NCBI GenBank assembly: GCA_963807235.1
Contig: CAWEBF010000022.1
Location: 116,146 to 180,145 of the forward strand
Length of the DNA stretch: 64,000 nt
Source: CAWEBF01 sp963807235
GTDB lineage: Bacteria; Acidobacteriota; Vicinamibacteria; Vicinamibacterales; UBA2999
Reading direction: 5' to 3'
Part shown: one piece after another, positions 46,994 through 55,704 of the stretch
Numbering within the stretch: the first letter of the stretch is position 1
Layout: every line of letters begins with the position of its first letter
Position numbers and translations under genes: made by a program
Notes under the pieces: model-generated
The model's database searches: none
The model's input: the letters and a program-made list of their open reading frames with translations, nothing else
Told to the model about the DNA's origin: nothing

Positions 46994-47938
46994 ATGCGTA
47001 AGTCGTCCATCCTTCTCGTTGCCGCCGCTCTCAGCGCCCTTCCCCCGTGGCCGCGAGCCGCCGCGCAGGAACAGGTGCCGTCGCAGGAACTCGAGCGCCC
47101 GCAGGCTGTGTTCCGGTCCAGCGTCAACCTGGTGTCGATGGCGGCGATCGTGCGGGACAAGCGCGGGAAGGTCGTTCCGTCCCTGAAGCGGGAAGACTTC
47201 GAGATCTTCGACGGAGGTCAGAGCCGGCCGCTGCTGGACCTGCGAACCGAACAGGCCGCCCCGGCCAGCGTGGCCTTGCTCGTGGACGGCAGCGGCAGCA
47301 TGAAGGTGGGCTTCTCGGCCGACGCGGCGCTCCGCGTGTCCAGCGCCATCCTGGGCAGCCTGGACCGCACGCGCGACGACGCGGCGCTCTACTCCTTCGA
47401 TACCCGCCTGCTGACCATTCACAACTTCTCCAAGGACCTGAAAGCCGTGGGTGGGGCCCTCTCGGAGGTGGAATCCTGGGGCTCGACCTCGCTCTACGAC
47501 GCCATTGCGGGCACGGCGGGTATCGTGGCGAAGCGCACCGCCAACCGCCGCGCGGTGGTGGTGTTGACCGACGGGGCCGACACGTCGAGCGCCTACACGC
47601 CGGACCAGGTGGCCGAGGTGGCCAGCGGCGTGGACGTTCCCGTGTATGTCGTCATCTGGGATGCCCGTCCACCGGAGTCGAGGGCCACGTTCGAAGCCGC
47701 CCGCCTGTCGGAACTGGGACGGCTGTCGGACCTGACCGGCGGCCGGCTGTTCATCGCCGGCGACCATCCCTCCATGAACCACGCCATCACCACGCTGCTC
47801 GAAGAGCTTCGCCACCAGTACGTGCTGGCCTTCGAGGCGGCCCCCAACGGCGGGTGGCGATCGGTGCAGGTCAGAACGAAGAAGAAGGGCCTGCAGGTGC
47901 GCACGCGCGCCTGGTACCTGGCCGGCTCAGCCGACTGA
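46994..47938 (+). CDS. Secreted VWFA-domain protein (acidobacterial VWFA-related type)
   Basis: 314 residues from the ATG at 46994, preceded by AGGAG at 5 bp. Signal peptide, then an N-terminal beta domain (IVRDKRGKVVPSLKREDFEI) and a von Willebrand A domain with an intact MIDAS: LLVDGSGSMKV, the TSLYDAI Thr, and VVLTDGADTSS. The C-terminal HQYVLAFEAAPNGGWRSVQV is typical of the VWFA-related family frequent in Acidobacteria. Role unknown, probably protein or surface interaction. Confidence 0.88.
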   Translation: MRKSSILLVAAALSALPPWPRAAAQEQVPSQELERPQAVFRSSVNLVSMAAIVRDKRGKVVPSLKREDFEIFDGGQSRPLLDLRTEQAAPASVALLVDGSGSMKVGFSADAALRVSSAILGSLDRTRDDAALYSFDTRLLTIHNFSKDLKAVGGALSEVESWGSTSLYDAIAGTAGIVAKRTANRRAVVVLTDGADTSSAYTPDQVAEVASGVDVPVYVVIWDARPPESRATFEAARLSELGRLSDLTGGRLFIAGDHPSMNHAITTLLEELRHQYVLAFEAAPNGGWRSVQVRTKKKGLQVRTRAWYLAGSAD

Positions 47939-47953
47939 CGCATACTTGAGGAC

Positions 47954-48775
47954 GTGGCCCGGCGGCGTCCTCGCCCCTACACCTACCTGCTCGGAGACAG
48001 CGCGACGGAGTCAGCGCGGCTGCGCGCCCAGGCGCGTCTCTGGGATCCGACCGGGGTCGCGCTGTTCGAGCGCCTGCGCATCCGGCGGCGGTGGCGCGTG
48101 CTGGAAATCGGCCCCGGCAACGGGTCGCTGCACCGCGAGCTGCGCCGACGGGTGGGTGGGCCGGTGGATATCGTGGAGCCGTCGTCGGTCTTCCGCGAGC
48201 GCATCGCCGCGCTGGCGCGTCGAGACGGGCTGGGCGCGGGCCGAGCCTGGGGCAGCACGCTGGCCGAGGCCGCGCTCCCGGCTCGCACCTACGATCTGAT
48301 CTTCGCGCGCTGGGTGTTCCTGTTCATGCCCGACCCCGCCGAACGGATCGCACAACTGGCGGCGGCGCTGCGGCCGGGAGGCCTGCTGGCGATCGAGGAC
48401 TACGAGCGCAACACGCTGCGGATGCTGCCGACGCCGCCGGCCTGGGACGCGTTTCTGGCCGCCGACCATGCCTTCTTCGCCTCGCAGGGCGGCCACGCCA
48501 GCATCGCCGGCCTCCTGCCGGGCTACTACGCGCGCGCGGGGCTGACGCTGGTGGAAATGACGCCGACCATCAAGACCGGTCACCCCGGCTCGCCCGTCTG
48601 GCGGTGGCTGTCGGCGTATTTCCTCGGCGTGATGGATCAGCTGGGCGGCCGCGCCGGGTTCACGCGTGCCGACGCGTCGCGGCTGGCGCGGGCCTGGCTC
48701 GCCGCCGCCGAGTCGCCCGCGTCGTTCCTGATCGGGCCGACGGTGGTTGACGTGGTGGGGCGCAGGCCCGGCTAG
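47954..48775 (+). CDS. SAM-dependent methyltransferase
   Basis: 273 residues from a GTG at 47954. Class I methyltransferase motifs: VLEIGPGNGSLHRELRR (motif I, SAM binding), VDIVEPSSVFRERIA (acidic loop replaced by Glu), ARTYDLIFARWVFLFMPDP (motif II-III) and ALRPGGLLAIEDY. Substrate unknown. Its 3' end overlaps the convergent amidohydrolase gene by 4 bp. Confidence 0.88.
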   Translation: MARRRPRPYTYLLGDSATESARLRAQARLWDPTGVALFERLRIRRRWRVLEIGPGNGSLHRELRRRVGGPVDIVEPSSVFRERIAALARRDGLGAGRAWGSTLAEAALPARTYDLIFARWVFLFMPDPAERIAQLAAALRPGGLLAIEDYERNTLRMLPTPPAWDAFLAADHAFFASQGGHASIAGLLPGYYARAGLTLVEMTPTIKTGHPGSPVWRWLSAYFLGVMDQLGGRAGFTRADASRLARAWLAAAESPASFLIGPTVVDVVGRRPG

Positions 48776-50442
48776 TGAACGATGCGGGCCTCGAACGGTT
48801 TGTCGGCGTAGACGACGCGGCCGCCCACGACGGTCAACAACGATACGGTGGAGCCGATCTTCTCCACCGGCGCGGTGAGGTAGTCCTGCGACAGTACGGC
48901 GAGGTCGGCCAGCTTGCCGGTTTCGATCGAACCGCGGGTGCGATCCTCGTGCGAGAACCAGGCGCTGCCGATGGTGTAGAACCGCAGCGCGTCCAGCCGG
49001 CTCGGCGTCTCCTCCGGACCGCGTATTGCGCGGCCGCTGACGGTCTTGCCGTCGAGGAACCACTGCAGCGCGGTGAACGGGTTGTAGGAGGCGACGCGGT
49101 GCGCGTCCGTGCCCGCGCCGATCGGAATGCCGAACTTCGACGCCGTGACCACCGGAGGCGCACGGCGTGCCGCGGCGGCGCCGTTCTGGCGCTCGAAGCC
49201 GTCGCCGCCGAAGTACATCGCGTCCTGCACCGTCCAGCCGATGCCCAGCCCTCGCATGCGCTCGAGCGACGCCTCGGAGGCATCGTTGAGGTGCGCGATC
49301 GACCAGCGCAGCGGCGCCAGCGGCACATCGCGGTTGACACGCTCGAAGATGTCGAGCAACTGTCGGACAGTCGCGTCGGGCCCCCAGTGCATCGTCAGGC
49401 CCATGCCGCGGCCGGCGGCCCAGCGCGCGATCTCTTGGTACTTGGCGAGGTCCTCAGCGGTCGGAGCCGGGTTGTTGTTCATCGCTTCTGTGACGCGCTC
49501 GCCGAGGCCGATGAACTTCAGCCAGTCGTCGCCGAAGCCCATCGGCAGGAGACCCGTCCAGGCCTTGAACTCGTCCAGCTCCTTGCCGCGTGTCTGGCCG
49601 TTCAACGAATAGCGCACGCGCACCGTCATCTGGCCGCGCCGCCACACGTCGAAGAGGGCCGCATAGTCGGGCGGCGCCAGGTTGTTACCACCGGGGTCGC
49701 CCACGCCGGTCAGGCCCAGCCGGTTTAGCTCACGGAAGAACGCCCGGGTCCCCTCCACCTGCTCGGCGTAGGTGGGCTTGGGCAGCCGATCGAACAGCGC
49801 CACGATGCCCGGGTTGCTGCCGGCAATCGTCCCGAGCGGCTTGCCAGCGGCGTCCAGCTCCAGGCGCGCGCCGCGCGGCAGATCGGTGTCGGCCTTGATG
49901 CGCAGCGCGGCGAAGCCCTCCTCGGTCATCGCCACCCAGCCGTAGCCCAGCTGCACGTAGACCGGGTTGTTCGGGGCGGCGGCCTCGAGCTCCGCCTGCG
50001 TCGGACGGCGCTTCTCGACGAACTGCTGCTCGTTCCACCCGCCGGCCACGATCAGCCAGGCGCCCGGCTTCATCGCCTTGGCCGCCGCGGAGATGCGCCC
50101 CAGCGCGTCCACGAGCGACGGCGAACCGATCCAGTTCACCTCGGTCGAGAAGCTGAGCGCGGCGCGGATGGCGTGCAGGTGCGAGTCGATGAGGCCGGGA
50201 ATCAGCGTGCGCCCGCCGAGGTCGATGACGCGCGTGCGCGGGCCCGTCAGCCGGCGAACGGCCGACGATGTGCCCACCGCGGTGATGCGGTCGCCGGAGA
50301 TCGCCACGGCTTCCGCGATCGTGGCCTGCGCATCCAGCGTCACCACCTTGCCGTTGACGAGCGCAAGATCGACGGCTTGCGCCCACGCACCCGAGGCGGC
50401 GCAAGCCCAGAGAGCGGCGGCGCGCAGCAGGCCGCGGATCAC
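48772..50442 (-). CDS. Exported amidohydrolase family 3 protein
   Basis: 556 residues from a GTG at 50442; signal peptide (LRAAALWACAASGAWAQ). Metal-dependent amidohydrolase of the YtcJ type: LIPGLIDSHLHAIRAAL with the HxH metal pair, LTMHWGPD, LRWSIAHLND and GIPIGAGTDAHRVAS. The exact substrate is unknown. Last gene in an operon with the DUF6152 and WEGxTL genes. Confidence 0.88.
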   Translation of the reverse strand: MIRGLLRAAALWACAASGAWAQAVDLALVNGKVVTLDAQATIAEAVAISGDRITAVGTSSAVRRLTGPRTRVIDLGGRTLIPGLIDSHLHAIRAALSFSTEVNWIGSPSLVDALGRISAAAKAMKPGAWLIVAGGWNEQQFVEKRRPTQAELEAAAPNNPVYVQLGYGWVAMTEEGFAALRIKADTDLPRGARLELDAAGKPLGTIAGSNPGIVALFDRLPKPTYAEQVEGTRAFFRELNRLGLTGVGDPGGNNLAPPDYAALFDVWRRGQMTVRVRYSLNGQTRGKELDEFKAWTGLLPMGFGDDWLKFIGLGERVTEAMNNNPAPTAEDLAKYQEIARWAAGRGMGLTMHWGPDATVRQLLDIFERVNRDVPLAPLRWSIAHLNDASEASLERMRGLGIGWTVQDAMYFGGDGFERQNGAAAARRAPPVVTASKFGIPIGAGTDAHRVASYNPFTALQWFLDGKTVSGRAIRGPEETPSRLDALRFYTIGSAWFSHEDRTRGSIETGKLADLAVLSQDYLTAPVEKIGSTVSLLTVVGGRVVYADKPFEARIVH

Positions 50443-50452
50443 GCCTTCCGCC

Positions 50453-50884
50453 TCAGCGCCCGGCTTCGGGGTCTTTGGGCGCGCCCGTGCCGGACGAGCC
50501 CATGAACAGTCGCTTGCCGTCGGGCAGGATCAGGTCCGCGCCGTTGGCGCGGTTGGTGCCGTTCTTGGCACGGTAGCCCTCGACCGTGATCTCGGTACCG
50601 GGCAGGAGCGAGTTCTTCGTGAAGCCGCGGCGGACCAGCGTGTTCGGCGTGCCGCCCTCGATCATCCACTTGGTGACGGTGCCGTCCGGGTTCTTCACGT
50701 CCATGTGGATCCAGGAGTGCGGGTTGATCCACTCCATCTTGGTCACGGTGCCCTTGAGGGTCACCGGCTGGTTGCCGTCGAATTCGGCGGCAAACGAATG
50801 GTGCGCGCGGAGAGGTGCCGACGCGATCCCGACGGCCACGGCCATCGTGGCCACTACGATTCGTGCTGTACCCATGGCTTTCAT
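50453..50884 (-). CDS. Secreted DUF6152-family protein
   Basis: 143 residues. Signal peptide then HHSFAAEFDGNQPVTLKGTV, MEWINPHSWIHMDVKNPDG and WMIEGGTPNTLVRRGFTKNS, the diagnostic core of DUF6152, an OB-like beta barrel. ATG overlaps the preceding stop (ATGA). Function unknown; the family often sits beside secreted WEGxTL proteins, as here. Confidence 0.88.
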   Translation of the reverse strand: MKAMGTARIVVATMAVAVGIASAPLRAHHSFAAEFDGNQPVTLKGTVTKMEWINPHSWIHMDVKNPDGTVTKWMIEGGTPNTLVRRGFTKNSLLPGTEITVEGYRAKNGTNRANGADLILPDGKRLFMGSSGTGAPKDPEAGR

Positions 50885-51891
50885 TTCTGACCCTTGGCGG
50901 CGGCTTTCTCCGCGTCGCGCGCGACCTCCAGGATGTTGCTCATGCTCAGGTTGCCCTCGTGGCACGCGTACTCGATGAGGTCGCCTTCGGTTGGCCGCAT
51001 CGGCAGCAGCACGGTCCACGGCTTTTCCCAGGTGGTCGGATCGCTGACCGTCAGGCGCAGTTCGAGCCGGTCCTGCCCGACGCGGGTGTAGCGCTCGGTC
51101 AGGTGCAAGCCGGTGGTCGAGCCGCGATAGTTGTTCTGGCCGGAGAAGTTGGTGGTCTCGACCACCAGCGTGTCCCCTTCCCACCGGCCGCGCGAGGATC
51201 CGATCCAGTGCCGGATCTTGTCGGTCAGCCTCGCCCGCCCGTCGAGCGGGACGACGCGCGCCTCGTGAATCATCTCGTGCACGATCACCGCCGTGTCCGG
51301 CGTCTGCACGATCTGGATGTTGTTGTTGTAGAGGGTCGGCAGGCTCGCGCTCGGCAGCCCGTAGGTGATGCAGCGCTCCTGGTTGCCGCGGTCGAGCCAT
51401 GACGACACCTCGGCGCCGCTGGCGGCCCGGTTGGGCGCGCGCGCCTGACGGGCACGACCTTCCGCGGTCAGCGGCGGGATGCGGCCGTCGGGCGGATCCA
51501 CGACAAGCGAGGTCCGGTAGCCGTCGGCAACAAACCGCCCCGGATCGGTCCAGTACTGCGCGTGCGTCAGCCCTGGGCGAATCTCCTCTGGCGGCCCGTC
51601 CATGCGCCGGCCGGCGCGCGACTCCAGCGTCTTCTTCTCTTCCTCGGTGTAGAACTCGCGCGTGCCGAACTCACGCGGCCGTTCGAGCGGCGTGATCGTC
51701 CGGTAGTCCCATGTGCCTTGCAGGTCCGGGTGTCCCCAGGGGGTCCGGGGCGTGGGCGCGGGCGCCTTGTTGACGGCGCCAGCGGACGCGGCTGCTGGCG
51801 GGGCCTGGCCGGCGATCGACGTCGCACCCCACCACATACAGGCCGCCATGGAGGCGGCGCATAGAACGCGGGAACTGATGCGGATCTTCAT
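50881..51891 (-). CDS. Secreted protein of unknown function, WEGxTL family
   Basis: 336 residues; signal peptide (VLCAASMAACMWWGATSIAG). RTPWGHPDLQGTWDYRTITP, YGLPSASLPTLYNNNIQIVQ, RGRWEGDTLVVETTNFSGQN, TVSDPTTWEKPWTVLLPMRP and YACHEGNLSMSNIL align residue for residue with the protein at 43328. First gene of a three-gene operon with DUF6152 and the amidohydrolase. Confidence 0.85.
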   Translation of the reverse strand: MKIRISSRVLCAASMAACMWWGATSIAGQAPPAAASAGAVNKAPAPTPRTPWGHPDLQGTWDYRTITPLERPREFGTREFYTEEEKKTLESRAGRRMDGPPEEIRPGLTHAQYWTDPGRFVADGYRTSLVVDPPDGRIPPLTAEGRARQARAPNRAASGAEVSSWLDRGNQERCITYGLPSASLPTLYNNNIQIVQTPDTAVIVHEMIHEARVVPLDGRARLTDKIRHWIGSSRGRWEGDTLVVETTNFSGQNNYRGSTTGLHLTERYTRVGQDRLELRLTVSDPTTWEKPWTVLLPMRPTEGDLIEYACHEGNLSMSNILEVARDAEKAAAKGQK

Positions 51892-51925
51892 GGGGCCGAT
51901 CGTAAACCAATCCCGTGCTGGGAGG

Positions 51926-52010
51926 TGTCCGGAATTGTGGAATTGGGGTCGGGCCTAAAACATGAGGCGGCGTGGTTTTAGGCCCGACCCCAATTCCACA
52001 ATTCCGGACA
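51926..52010. repeat. Perfect 36-bp inverted repeat
   Basis: Arms at 51926-51961 and 51975-52010 are exact complements, starting TGTCCGGAATTGTGGAATTG, with a 13-nt loop. The centre of each arm, AATTGGGGTCGGGCCTAA, is the same core as in the element at 34021. It lies downstream of a gene on the minus strand (52020 stop) and upstream of another. No transposase nearby. Confidence 0.85.
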
Positions 52011-52019
52011 GCCCCAGCC

Positions 52020-52919
52020 TTACCAGTTCGGCGCGTTCCGGACGTCGGGTGTCATGTAGTGCATGGCGGCCCAGATGCCGCGGATGCGGTCGTTCTCGAT
52101 GGCAAACACCTCGGTCAGCAGGTTCCGCGGGAAAAGGCTTCCGTCCTGGCGCTTGGCGCCGGGCGGGCGATTGAAGACGGCCGTGCCGAACACGACGCCC
52201 GCTTCTTCGTCCACCACGGGGAACCGCCGGGCCACCACGGCTGCGATGGTGGCCTTGAACGTCGCCAGGTTGTTCGCGCAGTCGCCGACGGCCGGTTGAC
52301 CTGGCGCGGCGTTGGCGATCGGCCGCCCGGTCAGCGTCACGCCGTTCTCGATGCGCACGCAGCCCGGGTGAAACAGCACCCGGCTGCTGTCCCAGTGGTG
52401 GATGCCCTCGAAGTAACTGCGCGCCGCGGCCAGGAGCGCCTGCCGGGACGACCGCTTCTCCTTGGCGATTGGGCCCTCCGGGGGCGGCGCGGCCGTCAGT
52501 GCCACGGGGTCGAACACCCCGTCGGCCTTGCGCCCGACGACCAGCTCACCTTCGGTGACCTTGCGGTCCACGACCTTGATCCGCAGGCTCGCGATGTTCT
52601 GCACGCCCTCTTCCTCCAAATGACCGAAGTAGACGGCCTGTCCGCTGACTGGATCGACATAGCGCCGCTGCACGGGCCCGAGGCCACTCGCGGTCTTCCA
52701 GACACCCTCGGGGGGCACCACCACCTGGGCGTTTTCGGTGTAGCGGAACGGCGTGGCCAGCGGAGCCAGCTTCGGGTCGTGCTTGACCATCGCATCGATC
52801 ACCTGATTCAGCGTGGTCGTCAGGCAGGCGCGGTCGCACGCCGCTTGAGCCGACGCCGGCCGGGGATGGGCTGCAACCAGGGCGGTGACCGCCAGGAAAA
52901 ACAGGGTTCGAACGCTCAT
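52020..52919 (-). CDS. Secreted hypothetical protein, possibly NTF2/SnoaL-like
   Basis: 299 residues; signal peptide ending HPRPASAQ. A disulfide-type pair CDRAC follows. LLAAARSYFEGIHHWDSSRV with an NTF2-like pattern (nuclear-transport-factor-2 fold), then VLFHPGCVRIENG and IRGIWAAMHYMTPDVRNAPN. GGAGGTGA lies 5 bp before the ATG. Function unknown; similar to DUF8021-type proteins in layout. Confidence 0.65.
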   Translation of the reverse strand: MSVRTLFFLAVTALVAAHPRPASAQAACDRACLTTTLNQVIDAMVKHDPKLAPLATPFRYTENAQVVVPPEGVWKTASGLGPVQRRYVDPVSGQAVYFGHLEEEGVQNIASLRIKVVDRKVTEGELVVGRKADGVFDPVALTAAPPPEGPIAKEKRSSRQALLAAARSYFEGIHHWDSSRVLFHPGCVRIENGVTLTGRPIANAAPGQPAVGDCANNLATFKATIAAVVARRFPVVDEEAGVVFGTAVFNRPPGAKRQDGSLFPRNLLTEVFAIENDRIRGIWAAMHYMTPDVRNAPNW

Positions 52920-52936
52920 GTCAGGTCACCTCCGGT

Positions 52937-53407
52937 CTACTTGGGGCAATCGATTCGTCGATACGGAAATTCAACGCGGCGCTGCTTCCCCGACACCGTC
53001 CCTTCGATCCACGCGAGCAGCTGGTCGCCGGCCACTCGCCGGTAGCCCACGCGTTGCGGGAAATCGTGCGCGGGATCCTCGAAGACCACCGATGTGTCGT
53101 CCGTCTCCTTGGACATGAACGTCGTGGACGGCTGGCCGGATGGATGCGCCTGGTAGGCCAGGCGGCCGTCGCGCTCGGCCAGCAGCACGAACTCGTGCTC
53201 GACCAGCTTGCCGGCCCGGATCGTCGGCCGGTGCCCAGCATGGCTCCCGCCTTGGGCGAGGTCCAGTTCTCTTCAACGATCCGATCGCCGCTGGTCAGCT
53301 GCCAGCAGCCCTGCATCCAGACCACCCGGTCGATGGTGGTCTGCGCCGTCGGCCACTGTAGGCGATGCGCCCGCAAGCAGGGCCGCCAATATCACGGGTC
53401 GCACCAT
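52937..53407 (-). CDS. Secreted DUF6265-family protein, two frameshifts
   Basis: Starts MVRPVILAALLAGASPTVAD with GGAG 5 bp upstream. Slips near 53345 and 53225; pieces joined read TTIDRVVWMQGCWQLTSGDR, VEENWTSPKAGAMLGTGR, LVEHEFVLLAERDGRLAYQA, and VVFEDPAHDFPQRVGYRR. This is the DUF6265 pattern, a lipocalin-like beta fold. About 156 residues. Function unknown. Confidence 0.75.
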
Positions 53408-53415
53408 CGGCTCCT

Positions 53416-54285
53416 TTACCTTTCACTCCCGGCGACGATGAGCACCACGGCAGCAAGGGCGCACATAAGGCCGATCACCTGCGTCCGATGCAGCCGCTCG
53501 CCCAGCACCACGCGGGCGAGCGCCACGGTGCTCGCCGGATAAAGCGACGACAGTGTGACCACCACAGCCAGCGAACCCATCCGGGAGGCGAGCAAGTACA
53601 GCACGTTCGCCGTCATGTCCACAATCCCGGCGGCCGCGGCCGTGAGAACGGCACGGCGCGGCACGAGGCGCAGGGGCTGGCCGCCTAGCGCGCCCGCCAG
53701 CAGGCAGAACGGCAGCGCCCCGCCGCGCGCGCCCACGAGGGGCCACAGACCGGATTGGGGCCGGGCCTCTGCCAGCACGACGAAGAACAGGCCGATGGCG
53801 ACCCCTGACACGAGCGCGTGCGGCACGCCAGGCGGCAGTCCGCGGCGACCGGCGGTCGCAGCCACGCCCGGAGTGTCGGGCGGCTGCTGACTCACGAGCG
53901 CGATCGCCACCATCGCCAGGACGATACCTGTCAGCGCCATCGGAGCCGGCTGCTGACCGCGCACGATGGTTACCAGGACGGGTAAAGCTACGGCGCACAC
54001 GGCGGTGATGGGCGCCACCACGCCCATGGTGCCGATGGCGAGGGCGCGGTACAACAGGCCCACTCCGAGCGTGCCGCAGAGCCCGGCTGCCGCACCCCAC
54101 AGCACGTCCGGAAGCGTGGGGTCTGCGGGGGAGAGAAAGCCGATCGTGGCCAGCAGCACCAGCAGGCCGGTGGCCTGGGCAATCGACACCACCCAGGCTG
54201 TGCCGGCGCGCTTCGAAGCCAGCCCGCCCAGAAAGTCCGCCGCGCCGTAGAGGGCCGACGACGCCAGCGCGGCCAGATAGACCAT
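53416..54285 (-). CDS. EamA-family (DMT) transporter
   Basis: 289 residues, ten hydrophobic helices in two repeats of five, as in EamA/RhaT-type drug-metabolite transporters. The N-terminal half has LLYRALAIGTMGVVAPITAV and the C-terminal half LLASRMGSLAVVVTLSSLYP, the paired family signatures, and ERLHRTQVIGLMCALAAVVL. Substrate unknown. Confidence 0.87.
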   Translation of the reverse strand: MVYLAALASSALYGAADFLGGLASKRAGTAWVVSIAQATGLLVLLATIGFLSPADPTLPDVLWGAAAGLCGTLGVGLLYRALAIGTMGVVAPITAVCAVALPVLVTIVRGQQPAPMALTGIVLAMVAIALVSQQPPDTPGVAATAGRRGLPPGVPHALVSGVAIGLFFVVLAEARPQSGLWPLVGARGGALPFCLLAGALGGQPLRLVPRRAVLTAAAAGIVDMTANVLYLLASRMGSLAVVVTLSSLYPASTVALARVVLGERLHRTQVIGLMCALAAVVLIVAGSER

Positions 54286-54292
54286 CGGGCTG

Positions 54293-54330
54293 TTCGCTAG
54301 TTCGTAGTTCGTAGTTGGTCGTGCGTCGTC
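54293..54330. repeat. GTAGTTC heptad repeat
   Basis: CTAGTTC, GTAGTTC, GTAGTTG, GTCGTGC: four imperfect 7-bp units in the gap between EamA and VOC genes. Same family as the tract at 36592. Confidence 0.65.
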
Positions 54331-54724
54331 AGGAACGATTGAGATCGCTGCGCTCCACGTTGAACTCCACGACGTTGCCGTCGGGGTCGGTGACGTAGAT
54401 CTGGGCCCATGGCGTGGAGTTGTCGGGAAGCTCCAGGCATTCCAGGCCGAACGACTTCAGCCTGGCGAGTGTCTCCTCGTAGCTCTTGACCCGCAGCGCC
54501 AGGTGGCCGTCCCGCGGATCGATCGACCGCGTGCCTCGCACCGTCCGCGACCGGTGGTGGACGATGAGGTGCAGCGTGCGCTCGCCAATCTGGTACCAGG
54601 CGCCACCGAAATCGAAGGGGGGTCTGGTGATCTTTTGCAGGCCCAGCACTTCACCATAAAACCACGTCGCACGGGTCATGTCGGTGACCGTCACGGCGAC
54701 GTGGTGGATGTCGAGGTTGAGCAC
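54329..54724 (-). CDS. VOC-superfamily glyoxalase-like protein
   Basis: 131 residues. IHHVAVTVTDMTRATWFYGE supplies the first metal His, RTLHLIVHH and RDGHLALRV the others, and VTDPDGNVVEFNVE the Glu, so the metal site looks intact, unlike the VOC protein at 34933. Could be a glyoxalase, a dioxygenase-like or a resistance protein. Confidence 0.88.
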   Translation of the reverse strand: MLNLDIHHVAVTVTDMTRATWFYGEVLGLQKITRPPFDFGGAWYQIGERTLHLIVHHRSRTVRGTRSIDPRDGHLALRVKSYEETLARLKSFGLECLELPDNSTPWAQIYVTDPDGNVVEFNVERSDLNRS

Positions 54725-54728
54725 TTTC

Positions 54729-54762
54729 TTCGTTGGTCGTTAGTCGTTAGTCGTGGGTCGGG
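54729..54762. repeat. GTTAGTC heptad repeat
   Basis: GTTGGTC, GTTAGTC, GTTAGTC, GTGGGTC: four 7-bp units filling the gap between two minus-strand genes. The unit is the same as in the tract at 26040. Confidence 0.7.
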
Positions 54763-54763
54763 G

Positions 54764-55612
54764 TTACCTGAGCTCGACCAGCAAGCCGTCGAGCGACGCG
54801 TTGATGTGGAAGTCCGCGTAGCTGAACTCGGCCCTCAGCATCTTCGAGATGTCCTCGCGCGACGCCTTCTTGACGATCATCTCGTGCACACGGTTCTTCA
54901 GGCGCTCCGCCGTCGCGCGGTAGGCCCGCATCGCAGCCTTGTCCACCACCATCCCGTGGCCCGGCACCACGGCGTCGAAGTCGAGCGTCAGCACGCGATC
55001 CAGGGTGACCGGCCATTCCTTGGCGCTGCCGCCGCCAGGATAATCCACGAGCTCCGGCACGTCGGCGCCCACCGTGAACATGTCGCCGGCCGCCAGCACC
55101 CGCTGCGCCGGGAAGAGCACCACCGTGTCGCCGCTCGTATGGGCCCGGCCAAAGTGATAGAGATCCACGCGCTTCCCGCCCAGGAACACGCTGGCGTGCC
55201 CGTTGTACGTCATGTTCGGCAAGCCCGGCTGATTGCCGTCCACCATGTGGTCGCGCGCCTGCTGCGAGGCGACTACCTGGACGCCCATCGCCTGCATCTT
55301 CGCGTTGCTGCCGCTGTGGTCGGCGTGGTGGTGCGTGTTGATCACGTACTTGATGGGCTGATTGGTGACCGTCTTCAGCTGGGCCAGGATATTGGCGTGG
55401 TCGATGTCGAACTTGTCGTCCACGAGCACCACGCCCTCGTTGGTCACCATCGCCGTGGTGTTGCCAGGCACGTAGTCGTTGCGGATGACGAAGATGTCGT
55501 CGCGCAGCTTCTGGACGGAGAGCTTGGCTGGCTCGGTGCCGAACTGGGCGTGCACGTAAGCGCCGGCGAGCAGGAGGCCGAGCGCCGCCAGGAGACTGGG
55601 TCGCGTGAGCAT
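54764..55612 (-). CDS. Exported metallo-beta-lactamase-fold hydrolase
   Basis: 282 residues; signal peptide (SLLAALGLLLAGAYVHAQ). Canonical zinc motif VINTHHHADHSGSNAKM, third-site DLYHFGRAHTSGDTVVLFP, and VVPGHGMVVDKAA. Typical of secreted MBL hydrolases of the SoxH/quinoprotein-associated class. AGTATA on the plus strand (55619-55624), read as TATACT on the minus strand, is 6 bp before the ATG, implying a leaderless transcript. Confidence 0.9.
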   Translation of the reverse strand: MLTRPSLLAALGLLLAGAYVHAQFGTEPAKLSVQKLRDDIFVIRNDYVPGNTTAMVTNEGVVLVDDKFDIDHANILAQLKTVTNQPIKYVINTHHHADHSGSNAKMQAMGVQVVASQQARDHMVDGNQPGLPNMTYNGHASVFLGGKRVDLYHFGRAHTSGDTVVLFPAQRVLAAGDMFTVGADVPELVDYPGGGSAKEWPVTLDRVLTLDFDAVVPGHGMVVDKAAMRAYRATAERLKNRVHEMIVKKASREDISKMLRAEFSYADFHINASLDGLLVELR

Positions 55613-55627
55613 GGGTGAAGTATATAG

Positions 55628-55665
55628 AATCGTTGGTCGTTGGTCGTGAGTCGTTGGTCGTTGCA
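55628..55665. repeat. GTTGGTC heptad repeat
   Basis: GTTGGTC, GTTGGTC, GTGAGTC, GTTGGTC, GTTGCAT: 7-bp units between the divergent MBL hydrolase and DUF5916 genes. Promoters for both must lie within this 90-bp region. Confidence 0.7.
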
Positions 55666-55704
55666 TAAGGACCCGTTCTGCTCATTCGGTCGCTGATCGT
55701 CGTC

